Shown here: piece by piece, positions 44,287 through 53,220 of the stretch
Numbering within the stretch: position 1 is the first letter of the stretch
Layout: each line of letters starts with the position of its first letter
Program-made: the position numbers and the translations under genes
Notes under the pieces: model-generated
What the model saw: the letters and a program-made list of their open reading frames with translations, nothing else
The model's database searches: none
Told to the model about the DNA's origin: nothing
Source: Acinetobacter chengduensis
GTDB lineage: Bacteria > Pseudomonadota > Gammaproteobacteria > Pseudomonadales > Moraxellaceae
Reading direction: 5' to 3'
Assembly: GCF_003664645.1 (NCBI RefSeq)
Contig: NZ_RCHC01000003.1
Location: 124,001-188,000 of the forward strand
Length of the DNA stretch: 64,000 bases

Positions 44287-45702
44287 ATGCCAAAACAAAT
44301 TCGCTTTAATGCCTTTGAAATGAATTGTATTGCCCACCAATCTCCTGGTTTATGGCGACATCCACTCGACCGATCCACAGAATACAAAGATCTGGAATAT
44401 TGGACAGACTTAGCTAAAATTTTAGAACGTGGTGTATTTGATGGTGTATTTATTGCAGATGTGTTAGGGATTTATGATGTTTATCATGGCTCTGCCGAAC
44501 ATGCTTTAACAGGTGCGGTACAAGTCCCCGTCAATGATCCCTTACAGATTGTACCAGCGATGGCGGCGGTGACGAAACATTTAGGTTTCGGCGTAACGAC
44601 CTCTATTTCGTTTGAGCACCCTTACCCCTTTGCACGACGTATGAGTACTTTGGATCATCTTACCAAAGGGCGTGCAGGCTGGAATATTGTGACCTCATAC
44701 TTAGAAAGTGGTTCAAAAAACTTAGGCCTTAAAACTCAAGTCAGCCATGACAACCGTTATGACATCGCAGATGAATATTTAGAGGTTTTGTATAAACTTT
44801 GGGAAGGTTCTTGGGAAGATGATGCTGTGCTACGCGATAAGCAAAAAGGCATTTTTGCAGATCACCGTAAAGTTCATCCCATTCAACACGAAGGCCAGTA
44901 TTTTAGCGTACCCGGTATTCATATTTGTGAACCGTCACCACAGCGCACTCCTGTTTTATACCAAGCTGGAGCATCTACACGTGGGCAAAAATTTGCCAGC
45001 CAAAATGCCGAGTGTGTATTTATTTCCGCACCTACACAAGTCGCTGTTAAAAAATTAGCCTCAGGCATTCGTCATAATTTAGTGCAAGAAGGTAAAGATC
45101 CAAATTCTGTGCTGATCTATACCATGTTGGCCATTGTTGTAGATGAAACTGATGAAAAAGCTCAAGCGAAATTTCGTGAGTATCAGCAGTATGGTAGCTA
45201 CGATGGTGGATTAACGCTTGCCTCAGGTTGGTCTGGCGTGGACTTTTCTCAATTTAAGCCCACAGACCAAGTCGAATATATTCAAACCAATGCCATTCAA
45301 TCAATGTTGCAGTCTTATGTAGAAGCAGATCCTAACAAGGTATGGACCATAGAAGAAATTGCTCACTGGACCAGTGTTGGTGGCAATGGGCCTGTTATAG
45401 TTGGTTCAGCAGCTACTGTGGCTGATCGATTACAAGAGTGGATTGAAGTAACAGGCATTGATGGCTTTAATCTCGCATATATTTTGGCACATCAAAGTTT
45501 CGAAGATATTGTGAGCTATGTTGTACCCGAACTACAACGTAGAGGTGTTTATCCAACAGAATATCGCGCTGGTACCTTACGTGAGAAGCTTTTTGCACAA
45601 GGGCCAAGACTTCCAGATGATCATCGTGCAGCGCAATATCGCTACCCTAAGTCAACACCCAAAGTAACACCAAGCCTTGAAGTAGAAACTGCCAGTATCT
45701 AA
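44287..45702 (+). CDS. LLM-class flavin-dependent monooxygenase (DszA/NtaA/SnaA family)
   Basis: A 471-residue protein. It starts KQIRFNAFEMNCIAHQSPGLWRHP, the usual beginning for NtaA/SnaA/DszA enzymes, and has ITTSISFEHPYPFARRMSTLDHLTKGRAGWNIVTSYL-type blocks (here GVTTSISFEHPYPFARR, then TKGRAGWNIVTS), SPQRTPVLYQAGASTRGQKFA and VGSAATVADRLQEWIE. These are TIM-barrel oxygenases that use FMNH2 from a partner reductase. Its neighbours are SfnB/DszC-type enzymes, so a sulfone or similar compound is a likely substrate. No flavin reductase gene is next to it. Confidence 0.88.
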   Translation: MPKQIRFNAFEMNCIAHQSPGLWRHPLDRSTEYKDLEYWTDLAKILERGVFDGVFIADVLGIYDVYHGSAEHALTGAVQVPVNDPLQIVPAMAAVTKHLGFGVTTSISFEHPYPFARRMSTLDHLTKGRAGWNIVTSYLESGSKNLGLKTQVSHDNRYDIADEYLEVLYKLWEGSWEDDAVLRDKQKGIFADHRKVHPIQHEGQYFSVPGIHICEPSPQRTPVLYQAGASTRGQKFASQNAECVFISAPTQVAVKKLASGIRHNLVQEGKDPNSVLIYTMLAIVVDETDEKAQAKFREYQQYGSYDGGLTLASGWSGVDFSQFKPTDQVEYIQTNAIQSMLQSYVEADPNKVWTIEEIAHWTSVGGNGPVIVGSAATVADRLQEWIEVTGIDGFNLAYILAHQSFEDIVSYVVPELQRRGVYPTEYRAGTLREKLFAQGPRLPDDHRAAQYRYPKSTPKVTPSLEVETASI

Positions 45703-45725
45703 CACGACTTACATTCAAGCATAAA

Positions 45726-45756
45726 AAACGGCAACTATTAAAGTTGCCGTTTTTTA
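45726..45756 (+). terminator. Terminator of the LLM monooxygenase gene
   Basis: AAACGGCAACT/AGTTGCCGTTT around ATTAA is followed by TTTT, about 24 bases after the stop codon. Confidence 0.9.
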
Positions 45757-45793
45757 TTAAAATACTATATTACACAGCATTTCAATATCAGAT

Positions 45794-46015
45794 TTAAGAG
45801 TTTAAACGATACAATTGATTTGGACCTGTATAGAAACTTTTACCATCCAAATTTAAAGCAATAGTTTCGCCTGTTTCTAATTCAATCATTTGACCTACAT
45901 CCACCCAAACAAAACCATTTGGTGTATTTTGTTGGCGTTGCATAGGTACCAATTTCACATTAATTTCGCCACCATTTGACTGGCTGGCAATATACCATTC
46001 ATTTAATTTTTTCAT
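45794..46015 (-). CDS. Hypothetical protein, 73 aa
   Basis: Not recognised. A 73-residue protein of mainly beta character: NEWYIASQSNGGEINVKLVPM, then WVDVGQMIELETGETIALNLDGKSFYTGPNQLYRL. No signal peptide or cysteines. The beta-rich Gly pattern suggests a small barrel. It has a 400-base upstream gap and its own transcript. Codon use looks normal. Confidence 0.55.
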   Translation of the reverse strand: MKKLNEWYIASQSNGGEINVKLVPMQRQQNTPNGFVWVDVGQMIELETGETIALNLDGKSFYTGPNQLYRLNS

Positions 46016-46415
46016 TACAATTACTCAAAGTTGAGCATTTGTGACAATCACGCAAAGAGATAAATTAACGCAGATAGAGGAATTATTCTGTATTACTAAC
46101 TACTAGATGCAATCTAAGCAACTCACTTAGATTTTATATAAATCACAAACCGCTATATAAATAGAAAAGCAGGAACAATACCCGCCTATTAGTTATTCTT
46201 TTATACATTTTTTAACTTAACAAAGCAAATTTAACTTGTAACATTTTTTAAACAATCAGTATAAAAGCTGTTATTTTTTTCTTATGCTTCACGGCTTTAT
46301 TCAATAGTATTTAAAAATATTGTGTTTTATTTCATGCGCTTTCATATCTACAATTCAAGACATGAAAGCGCACAATGCTACTCTTTTAAGCATTACAATT
46401 TTAACAATCTATAGC
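46016..46415. other. 400-base non-coding gap
   Basis: AT-rich sequence upstream of the 73-aa gene and downstream of the aldolase gene. It contains the perfect inverted repeat at 46335-46372. Nothing else that I can support. Confidence 0.4.
46335..46372. repeat. Perfect 11-base inverted repeat after the aldolase gene
   Basis: TGCGCTTTCAT (46335-46345) and ATGAAAGCGCA (46362-46372) form a hairpin with a 16-base loop. No U-tract on the minus strand follows, so a terminator role for the aldolase transcript is uncertain. Confidence 0.7.
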
Positions 46416-47213
46416 TTAATAACCTGCTGAGGCTTGAACCAGCTCTGCATCAGGCTTGTACCGTTGCAACAATGTTCTTAAAGACTGCATTAATACGCTG
46501 GTATCCACACCTACAGCCACAAATTCAGTACCTAAGGCTAAGTATTGCTCTGTAGCCTCATGTTGCGTAGATAATATACCAGCTGCCTTACCAGATGCAC
46601 GAATACGCTGGATGGCATCAATGACTGCTTTTTGCACTTCAGGATGATTTGGATTTCCCTCATACCCCATGGTTGCAGAGAGGTCTACAGCACCAATAAA
46701 AATACCGTCAATGCCTTCTACTTTTAAAATGTCATCTAAATTGGCTAGACCTTCAACAGACTCAATTTGAATCAATAAACAAATATTTTCATGTGCAGTC
46801 GCATAATAGTCTGGAATGCTATTCCAACGTGTAGCACGTGCTAGCGCAGCCCCTACACCACGTACACCCTGAGGTGGGTAACGTACTGCTTTGACCATTA
46901 ATTCTGCTTGCTCAACCGATTCCACCATTGGAATGAGTAAAGTCTGTGCACCAATATCTAAGAGTTGTTTAATCAATTGCACACTTCCAATCGGTGGACG
47001 CACTACGGCTTGAGAAGGATAGGCCGCAATACTTTGTAACTGTGACAAAGTCGTGCGCAAATCACTCGGTGCGTGTTCACCATCGATCAGTAACCAATCA
47101 TACCCAGCATTGGCTGCAATTTCTGTCCCATAAGCATCTGCTAGCCCGACCCATAGGCCAATTTGCTGCTGAGTTTTTAATTTACGTTTAAAATGGTTTG
47201 TATAATCTATCAT
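46416..47213 (-). CDS. HpaI/HpcH-family aldolase
   Basis: A 265-residue protein with the HpaI aldolase signature: KTQQQIGLWVGLADAYGTEIAANAGYDW, LLIDGEHAPSDLRT (metal- and substrate-binding box), VVRPPIGSVQLIKQLLDIGAQTLLIPMVESVEQAE and VEGIDGIFIGAVDLSATMGY. The family is metal-dependent class II and cleaves 2-keto-3-deoxy acids such as 4-hydroxy-2-oxoheptanedioate to pyruvate plus an aldehyde. The exact substrate is not set. No aromatic-degradation cluster is seen next to it. Confidence 0.9.
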   Translation of the reverse strand: MIDYTNHFKRKLKTQQQIGLWVGLADAYGTEIAANAGYDWLLIDGEHAPSDLRTTLSQLQSIAAYPSQAVVRPPIGSVQLIKQLLDIGAQTLLIPMVESVEQAELMVKAVRYPPQGVRGVGAALARATRWNSIPDYYATAHENICLLIQIESVEGLANLDDILKVEGIDGIFIGAVDLSATMGYEGNPNHPEVQKAVIDAIQRIRASGKAAGILSTQHEATEQYLALGTEFVAVGVDTSVLMQSLRTLLQRYKPDAELVQASAGY

Positions 47214-47385
47214 GTACTTGCTCAGTGCAGGAGAAGAGACTCCCTTTGATTAAACGCCTTTTGGTAGATTCTGCCAATAGAGATTTTCTATTAATTTATT
47301 GTTCAAAGTTATTAATGAATAGACTTGTAGTGAACTGTAAATATTGAGATTATTAACACAATTAGCCTTTATAATATTTAAAGTA

Positions 47386-47847
47386 ATGAAATTAAATTTT
47401 TCTAAATCCAATAAAATTTTCAATATTTTTCTTATCCTGCTTTTTGTTGTGATCTTTACTGATCTTGACCCTACACTTACATACATCAGTTCGTACCTTA
47501 AAACCCCATTAATACTCATTTACTTGGCAAGTACAGCTTTAATTCTGTATGAATTTTTACATCAACTTCATCTCAATTTCAATGAAACAAACTTACTAAA
47601 AAAAGCTCATAAAGATGTACAGGATTCTTTAAATCAACTGAATCATGATGAAAAATATTTTTTATCTCAATTTACTGAAAAACAGGTACTTGAACTAATT
47701 TTTGATCCCAAAAATCCAACGATTCAAATATTGCAAAGCCAAAAATTTATCATTGATTTAAACAAGTCTGAAGGCTCAAAAAAATACTACCGAATTCATC
47801 CTAATGTATATAGATATTTAAGAGCCCACCCAAAAGTTTTGTATTAA
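47386..47847 (+). CDS. SieB-like two-helix membrane protein
   Basis: I choose the ATG at 47386 (MKLNFSKSNKIFN), since the upstream TTG at 47344 would add 14 unlikely residues. Product 153 residues. Two membrane helices at about 10-28 (FNIFLILLFVVIFTDL) and 38-56 (TPLILIYLASTALILYEFL), then a soluble part with LNHDEKYFLSQFTEKQ and an end KYYRIHPNVYRYLRAHPKV. This layout resembles SieB, the superinfection-exclusion protein of phage P22 and lambda. AT content is high. No phage genes are adjacent. The family call is from memory. Confidence 0.45.
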   Translation: MKLNFSKSNKIFNIFLILLFVVIFTDLDPTLTYISSYLKTPLILIYLASTALILYEFLHQLHLNFNETNLLKKAHKDVQDSLNQLNHDEKYFLSQFTEKQVLELIFDPKNPTIQILQSQKFIIDLNKSEGSKKYYRIHPNVYRYLRAHPKVLY

Positions 47848-47887
47848 AATAGAATGCTCATTTTAGGCCGTTTTGGAAGATTGCATC

Positions 47888-48541
47888 ATGGATTTGTTAA
47901 ACGTATCAAAAAATCGTTATACCACTAAAGCATACGATCCCAACAAGAAAATTCCACCAGAACAATTTGCACGTTTACTTGAAATTCTTCGTTTAACGCC
48001 CTCTTCAATTAACATTCAACCTTGGCACTTTTTTATCGCTGATCATACATTAGCGAAAGAACGCATTGCAAAAGCCTTGGTGGGTAAATATGCCTATAAC
48101 GCGCCCAAAGTACTTGACTCATCGCATACTATTTTGTTTTGTACCCAAGCAGATATCAGTGAAAATCATTTAGAGCATTTGTTAAATCGTGATGAACTAA
48201 GTGGCCGCTTTAAAGATGAACAAGCCAAGCAAGGTCAAAAAGACAGTCGCACTGGTTATGTAAATTTCTATCGCAATGAAAAAGGTGATATTCAGCGCTG
48301 GGCTGAAAATCAAACCTTTATTGCACTGGGTCAAATGCTTTTAGCTGCAGGCATTGAAGGTGTTGATGCAACTCCGATTGGTGGCTTTGATGAAGATATT
48401 ATAAGCGATGAGCTACAGCTTGTTGAGAAGGGCTTAATTCCGTCCGTATTATTAACTTTAGGCTATCGTAGTGAAAAAGACTTTAATGCCAAACTGCCAA
48501 AATCACGCCTGAGCCAAGAAGAAATATTTACTCAGCTTTAA
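47888..48541 (+). CDS. Oxygen-insensitive NAD(P)H nitroreductase NfsB-like
   Basis: The ATG at 47888 gives 217 residues, exactly the length of E. coli NfsB. A TTG further upstream is not needed. NfsB features: RYTTKAYDPNKKIPPEQ near the start (residue R10 region binding FMN), LRLTPSSINIQPWHFFI, FIALGQMLLAAGIEGVDATPIGGFD and VLLTLGYRSEKDFNAKLPKSR. An FMN homodimer that reduces nitro compounds and quinones. It could also supply reduced flavin, but there is no proof that it serves the oxygenases 3 kb away. Confidence 0.92.
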   Translation: MDLLNVSKNRYTTKAYDPNKKIPPEQFARLLEILRLTPSSINIQPWHFFIADHTLAKERIAKALVGKYAYNAPKVLDSSHTILFCTQADISENHLEHLLNRDELSGRFKDEQAKQGQKDSRTGYVNFYRNEKGDIQRWAENQTFIALGQMLLAAGIEGVDATPIGGFDEDIISDELQLVEKGLIPSVLLTLGYRSEKDFNAKLPKSRLSQEEIFTQL

Positions 48542-48657
48542 TATTTTAAACAAAGCGACGAAAGGGGGATTATTCCCTCTTTCATATCATTTTAGGACTT
48601 ATTTTTTAAACATAAATCGAGTATATTTTGCGCAACTCAATATATTGGTCTATTACC

Positions 48658-48882
48658 ATGTTTGTTGCACCTAAATTACCAATGAAATTTTATTGCGCTT
48701 CATGTCAATCCATTTATTTGCAACCATACCAAGCCAAAATGCGTCTTTTTTACCCACACTGCCCTCAATGTCAGCAACCTGGACAATTACAAGGTACAGT
48801 AGAAACTCAAGATATAATCAAACACCCTATTCCATTGATTAAAAGCTATTTAAAGGGCTTCAGCCAATCTTTAAAAAGATAA
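48658..48882 (+). CDS. Zinc-ribbon miniprotein, paralog 1
   Basis: The ATG at 48658 gives 74 residues; an upstream TTG (48628) is possible but has no support. The core MKFYCASCQSIYLQPYQAK...CPQCQQPGQLQGTVET...IKHPIPLIKSYL shows two C-x-x-C pairs (C-A-S-C and C-P-Q-C), which form one zinc ribbon. It is closely related to the next gene. Nothing visible gives its function. The pair lies together downstream of nfsB. Confidence 0.72.
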   Translation: MFVAPKLPMKFYCASCQSIYLQPYQAKMRLFYPHCPQCQQPGQLQGTVETQDIIKHPIPLIKSYLKGFSQSLKR

Positions 48883-48996
48883 AAATATTCTATTAAAATA
48901 ATGCCTTAGCAATATAAAAAATATTATTGCTTATTTTTTGGCCTGTATTTTGCTTTTATTTAAATATATTTTTATTTTCAAATACGGGGAATGCTC

Positions 48997-49227
48997 ATGT
49001 CTATGTTGTTTAACCGACCAATGAAGTTTGAATGTGCACATTGTAATTTGTGTTATATGCACCCTTATCAATTACAAGAACATCACTACCCTGCCTGTCC
49101 GCAATGTCATGCTCAAGGTCAATTGCTTGGCATCGCTGAAACAGCAGATTTAGTGCAACATCCTATTTATGCTATGAACAGCTATCTTGCATGGGTTAAA
49201 AGTAAATTGACACCACACAGTCACTAA
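48997..49227 (+). CDS. Zinc-ribbon miniprotein, paralog 2
   Basis: The ATG at 48997 has GGGGA at a good distance upstream (48986-48990). A start at 48991 would be too close to it. Product about 76 residues. C-A-H-C and C-P-Q-C pairs match paralog 1, with MKFECAHCNLCYMHPYQLQ, PACPQCHAQGQLLGIAETADLVQHP and a matching helical end (AMNSYLAWVKSK). It is clearly a tandem duplication of the preceding gene, with divergence of about half the residues. Function unknown. Confidence 0.75.
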   Translation: MSMLFNRPMKFECAHCNLCYMHPYQLQEHHYPACPQCHAQGQLLGIAETADLVQHPIYAMNSYLAWVKSKLTPHSH

Positions 49228-49315
49228 ATGACTTAAGTAATGCATTAATTTAATGCTTAACGACAATAAAAATAATGCAAAATAATAATTTAGAGACTGC
49301 GACAGCCTACAGCAA

Positions 49316-49352
49316 ATCATGCATAACTTCCCTCAGTTATGCATGATTTTTT
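49316..49352 (+). terminator. Terminator after the zinc-ribbon pair
   Basis: ATCATGCATAACT/AGTTATGCATGAT is a 13-base perfect stem followed by TTTTTT. It ends at the stop codon of the convergent DMT permease gene. Confidence 0.88.
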
Positions 49353-50208
49353 ACATCGCATAGGCCAAGCACAAAACACTACTTAACCCTAAAGCTAACC
49401 CCAATGCGACAATGGGCTTCACACGCTCTTTAAAAATAAATAATCCACTCAACACACCCAGCATCACAACCAATACATTCATACCTGCAAACACTACAGC
49501 TGGCGAGTCTTTTAACAGCATGTGTGCTTTAACATATAAGGCAATATTGGCAAAATTTAATACACCAAGTATCAAGCCAGCACCAATATTTTGCCATGTT
49601 CCCATACTTTTATATTTAACAATGATGTACAGCATCGATACAACAAAGGCAAAAATAAACATCAAATTCAGCGTCACTGAAAATTGCAAACCTAAGCCTG
49701 TTGTATATTTCAGCAATATATCAATCAGTGCATACCCGACCCAAACAGCTAACAATGATATGATTGCCATAGGCTTTGAGCTATGTGTAGCCTGCGTGTT
49801 TTTATGCGAATCTAATATGCAAAAAACTGCACAAACACCCATAACAATGCCCAGAATTTTCAGCTGATTGAAAGCTTCATTAAAAATAAAATAAGCCGCT
49901 AAAAGTGACAACACTACGGACAACCGCTGTGCAATTTCTGTTTTTAAAATACCTGCATTTTGAAGTGATTTAGACAAACAGAAAAAAATGGCTGGAAGCA
50001 ATATGCCTAAAACTGTAATTAACCACCATGGCGTATGCTCAATAGAAACATGCACTAGGTCTGGCTTAAACCATAAATAGGTTAATACACTGGCCGTTGC
50101 ATAATTCCACGCAATCATTTGCATTGGAATTAAACCCCGATCTCGGCAAATTTTTAAGAGTATAGATACCGCTACACTGCACAGCGCAGCTGCAAATATC
50201 AATTCCAT
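49351..50208 (-). CDS. EamA/DMT-family permease
   Basis: I prefer the ATG at 50208 (MELIFAAALCSVAVSILLKI), which starts directly in the first membrane helix; an upstream extension to 50271 overlaps the fba terminator. The protein has about 285 residues and ten predicted membrane helices in two five-helix halves. The end segment GLFIFKERVKPIVALGLALGL is the EamA-type tail. Members export metabolites such as amino acids or nucleosides. The substrate is not indicated by context. Confidence 0.8.
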   Translation of the reverse strand: MELIFAAALCSVAVSILLKICRDRGLIPMQMIAWNYATASVLTYLWFKPDLVHVSIEHTPWWLITVLGILLPAIFFCLSKSLQNAGILKTEIAQRLSVVLSLLAAYFIFNEAFNQLKILGIVMGVCAVFCILDSHKNTQATHSSKPMAIISLLAVWVGYALIDILLKYTTGLGLQFSVTLNLMFIFAFVVSMLYIIVKYKSMGTWQNIGAGLILGVLNFANIALYVKAHMLLKDSPAVVFAGMNVLVVMLGVLSGLFIFKERVKPIVALGLALGLSSVLCLAYAM

Positions 50209-50257
50209 GATGGTGTATCCTCTATTAAACGATCTTTTATATTTTTTCTGATCAATA

Positions 50258-50286
50258 CAAAAAAAGCCCACGTATTGTGGGCTTTT
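50258..50286 (-). terminator. Terminator of fba
   Basis: AAAGCCCAC/GTGGGCTTT with the loop AATAC is followed on the minus strand by TTTTTTTG. It lies 24 bases after the fba stop. Confidence 0.88.
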
Positions 50287-50309
50287 ACTGATAAATAATC
50301 TATGACAAA

Positions 50310-51347
50310 TTATTTATAACGATCAACCATTTTCTCTAAAGAAATTGGACGGATCTTGTCAGCGTTACCTGCTGTACCAAATGCTGTGTAACGGTCTACA
50401 CAGATTTGCTTCATTGCTTCAATTGTTTGAGCAAAGAATTTACGCGGGTCAAATTCGCTTGGTTTTTCAGCCATCATACGGCGCATTGCACCTGTAGAAG
50501 CTAAACGCAAATCTGTATCGATGTTGATTTTACGAACACCGTGTTTGATTGCTTCAACCAATTGTTCTACTGGCACACCGTAAGTTTCGCCAATGTTACC
50601 ACCGTATTGGTTAATCACTGCTAACCATTCTTGCGGTACAGAGCTTGAACCATGCATTACAAGGTGTGTATTTGGCAATGCCGCATGAATTTCTTTAATG
50701 CGTTCGATTGCTAAAATATCGCCTGTAGGTGGACGAGTGAATTTGTAAGCACCGTGTGAAGTACCTACTGCAATCGCCAAAGCATCTACATTAGTGTCTG
50801 CAACAAAGCTACGTGCTTCTTCAACAGAAGTTAAAAGCTGTGAATGGTCTAAAACGCCTTCTGCGCCCACGCCATCTTCTTCACCAGCCATACCTGTTTC
50901 TAGGCTACCTAAACAGCCAATTTCACCTTCAACAGATACGCCACACGCATGTGCCATTGCAACTGTACGACGTGTAACGTCTACGTTATAGTCGTATGAC
51001 GTTGGTGTTTTACCATCTTCACCCAAAGAACCGTCCATCATTACTGATGAAAAACCTAATTGGATTGAACGTTGGCAAACGTCAGGGCTTGTACCATGGT
51101 CCTGATGCATCACAACAGGAATATGTGGCCATTCTTCAATTGCTGCCAAAATAAGGTGACGTAAGAATGGAGCACCTGCGTATTTACGCGCACCAGCCGA
51201 AGCTTGCACAATTACAGGTGAATTCGTTTCGTCTGCGGCCAACATAATAGCGCGCATTTGTTCTAAGTTGTTTACGTTAAACGCTGGTACGCCGTAGTTG
51301 TGTTCGCCGGCGTGATCCAAGAGCTGGCGCATTGAAATTAGAGCCAT
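50310..51347 (-). CDS. fba: Class II fructose-1,6-bisphosphate aldolase
   Basis: A 345-residue zinc aldolase. The zinc and substrate-binding blocks are [12 protein letters not shown] (about 79-90), [36 protein letters not shown] and [13 protein letters not shown], and [23 protein letters not shown] near the C-terminus. It interconverts fructose-1,6-bisphosphate with DHAP and glyceraldehyde-3-phosphate, mainly for gluconeogenesis in this type of organism. It shares strand with the lipoprotein gene and pgk upstream. A good ribosome-binding site (GGGAGG) is seen before the ATG. Confidence 0.97.
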   Translation of the reverse strand: MALISMRQLLDHAGEHNYGVPAFNVNNLEQMRAIMLAADETNSPVIVQASAGARKYAGAPFLRHLILAAIEEWPHIPVVMHQDHGTSPDVCQRSIQLGFSSVMMDGSLGEDGKTPTSYDYNVDVTRRTVAMAHACGVSVEGEIGCLGSLETGMAGEEDGVGAEGVLDHSQLLTSVEEARSFVADTNVDALAIAVGTSHGAYKFTRPPTGDILAIERIKEIHAALPNTHLVMHGSSSVPQEWLAVINQYGGNIGETYGVPVEQLVEAIKHGVRKINIDTDLRLASTGAMRRMMAEKPSEFDPRKFFAQTIEAMKQICVDRYTAFGTAGNADKIRPISLEKMVDRYK

Positions 51348-51423
51348 AATATCCTCCCAGGTAATGCGACATATTCTACATGCACAATCATTTCAATTCA
51401 GCAAAAAAACCAACTTTTATATA

Positions 51424-51452
51424 AAAAATCCCTGCTTATGCAGGGACTTTTA
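51424..51452 (-). terminator. Terminator of the small lipoprotein gene
   Basis: On the minus strand AGTCCCTGC/GCAGGGATT with a short ATAA loop is followed by TTTTT. It lies about 20 bases after the stop at 51470. Confidence 0.85.
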
Positions 51453-51469
51453 AAATAATGTCAGTAATT

Positions 51470-51748
51470 TTAGTGAGCTGCTGCTGAAGCTTCTGTTTGC
51501 TCAGTGTCTGCTGTCGCCTCATCTGCAGGTGCATTTGCAATTTCTGCAGGTACATCTGTATTTTTTTCGTCCAAGACTGGTTTATCTAAAGAGTCAATTG
51601 CCGCTTGTTGCTCTGGCGTCACTTTGTCATTTTCAGCTGGCGCAGAGGCTTCTGTTGTATCTTGTGGAGTCGCATCTTTTTTTGCACACGCTGTTAATGC
51701 TAAAGGCGCAATTAATACTGCTGCAAGTGCCAGTTTTAGGTTCATCAC
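51470..51748 (-). CDS. Small acidic lipoprotein
   Basis: A 92-residue precursor with a lipoprotein signal (MMNLKLALAAVLIAPLALTAC; lipobox L-T-A-C, lipid Cys21). The mature part is Ala/Glu/Asp/Thr-rich and low in complexity (APADEATADTEQTEASAAAH), probably unstructured. The second Met (51745) may be the real start. It lies between fba and pgk with its own terminator, and its function is unknown. Confidence 0.7.
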   Translation of the reverse strand: MMNLKLALAAVLIAPLALTACAKKDATPQDTTEASAPAENDKVTPEQQAAIDSLDKPVLDEKNTDVPAEIANAPADEATADTEQTEASAAAH

Positions 51749-51833
51749 ATTGTCCTACGGGTTGATGATTAACTTCGTAGAAAATTTTATTGCAGAAATA
51801 TTTCATTTTTATGACTGAAAAATGAACGGGCAC

Positions 51834-51864
51834 AAAAAAGGGCTAACGAATGTTAGCCCTTTTC
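51834..51864 (-). terminator. Terminator of pgk
   Basis: AAAAGGGCTAAC/GTTAGCCCTTTT, 4-base loop, T-run on the minus strand. It is about 30 bases after the pgk stop. Confidence 0.88.
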
Positions 51865-51893
51865 AACTTTTAGCGCAGCTAAAAGCTTATGGC

Positions 51894-53081
51894 TTATGCA
51901 CGCTCAAGAAGCGCAGCAACTGCAGGAAGTGTTTTACCTTCTACAAATTCAAGGAATGCACCACCACCTGTAGAGATATAACCAATTTTGTCTGCAACTT
52001 CGTATTTATCAATGGCAGCCAAAGTATCGCCACCACCCGCAATAGAGAAACCTGCAGATTCAGCAATCGCTAAAGATAAAGTTTTTGTGCCTTCGCCAAA
52101 CTGATCGACTTCAAATACACCCACTGGACCATTCCAAAGAATTGTTTTTGAAGTTTTTAAAATTTCAGCAAATGCTTTCGCTGTTTCTGGGCCAACGTCC
52201 AAAATCATGTCGTTGTCAGTCACATCTTCAACTTTTTTCACCACAGCTTTAGCTACAGCCAATGAACCCAAAAAGTCAGAAAAATCAATTTCAGATGCAT
52301 CTGCTACAACTACGTCTGTAGGAAGTGGTACAGATACTTTCGCAGCAATTGCTTTTGCAGTGTCGATCAAATCATTTTCACACAATGATTTACCTACGTT
52401 ATAGCCTGCAGCCGCTAAGAATGTATTGGCAATACCACCACCCACGATCAATTGATCGCAGATATCTGAAAGTGATGTTAATACATCTAGCTTTGTCGAC
52501 ACCTTAGAACCAGCAACAATCGCCACCATTGGTTTTTCAGGTGTTTGTAACGCACGACCCAAAGCATCTAATTCTGCTGCCAACAAAGGACCTGCAGCTG
52601 CAACTTTTGCACAACGCGCTACGCCTTCAGTTGAAGCTTCTGCACGGTGAGCTGTACCAAATGCATCCATTACGTACACATCACATAATGCTGCATATTT
52701 CGCAGAAAGTTCTGGGTTATTTTTCTTTTCGCCTACGTTAAAACGGCAGTTTTCAAGCAATACAACTTGGCCTGGTACAACTTCAACGCCATCTAAGTAT
52801 TCAGTGATTAACTTAACGTCTTGGCCTAAAGCTTCAGTTAAGTAAGCTGCTACTGGAGCAAGCGATTGTTCCGCTTTAGGTTCACCTTCAACAGGACGAC
52901 CAAGGTGTGAATACACCATTACAGCGGCACCTTGTGCAAGTGCTGCTTTAATTGTAGGTAATGCTGCGCGTAAACGGGCATCACTTGTAATCACGCCATT
53001 TTTAACAGGTACGTTTAAGTCTTCACGAATTAGAACACGCTTACCCGCTAAATCAAGATCAGTCATACGCTGAAAGTTCAT
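51894..53081 (-). CDS. pgk: Phosphoglycerate kinase
   Basis: A 395-residue enzyme. The start [29 protein letters not shown] has the substrate-binding R-x-D-x-N-V-P block. [12 protein letters not shown] and RFNVGEKKN belong to the N-domain. The nucleotide-binding domain has [27 protein letters not shown] and [11 protein letters not shown] (about 345-360). It transfers phosphate between 1,3-bisphosphoglycerate and ADP. Together with fba it supports glycolysis and gluconeogenesis. It is cotranscribed or adjacent on the same strand as fba. Confidence 0.97.
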   Translation of the reverse strand: MNFQRMTDLDLAGKRVLIREDLNVPVKNGVITSDARLRAALPTIKAALAQGAAVMVYSHLGRPVEGEPKAEQSLAPVAAYLTEALGQDVKLITEYLDGVEVVPGQVVLLENCRFNVGEKKNNPELSAKYAALCDVYVMDAFGTAHRAEASTEGVARCAKVAAAGPLLAAELDALGRALQTPEKPMVAIVAGSKVSTKLDVLTSLSDICDQLIVGGGIANTFLAAAGYNVGKSLCENDLIDTAKAIAAKVSVPLPTDVVVADASEIDFSDFLGSLAVAKAVVKKVEDVTDNDMILDVGPETAKAFAEILKTSKTILWNGPVGVFEVDQFGEGTKTLSLAIAESAGFSIAGGGDTLAAIDKYEVADKIGYISTGGGAFLEFVEGKTLPAVAALLERA

Positions 53082-53220
53082 GCATTGCTCTCTTTATTGA
53101 TATCAAAACGCGAAGATTTTAAATGATTATGCGAAAAAACGTTAGCTTCTTTTGCAGAAAAGGCATCCAAACTTAAAGTTTTGCTATCATAGGGAAAAAT
53201 CAGAGCAAGATTCCTAGCCT

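Noticed and set aside
47250..47519. 89-codon frame on the minus strand overlapping the SieB-like gene
   Set aside because: Low-complexity Leu/Ile/Asn content from AT-rich DNA, no ribosome-binding site, and the plus-strand gene has clear membrane-protein structure.
51504..51818. 104-codon frame on the plus strand over the small lipoprotein gene
   Set aside because: It is the complement of an Ala/Glu-rich gene that has a clear lipobox and terminator; the plus-strand product looks like a translated shadow.
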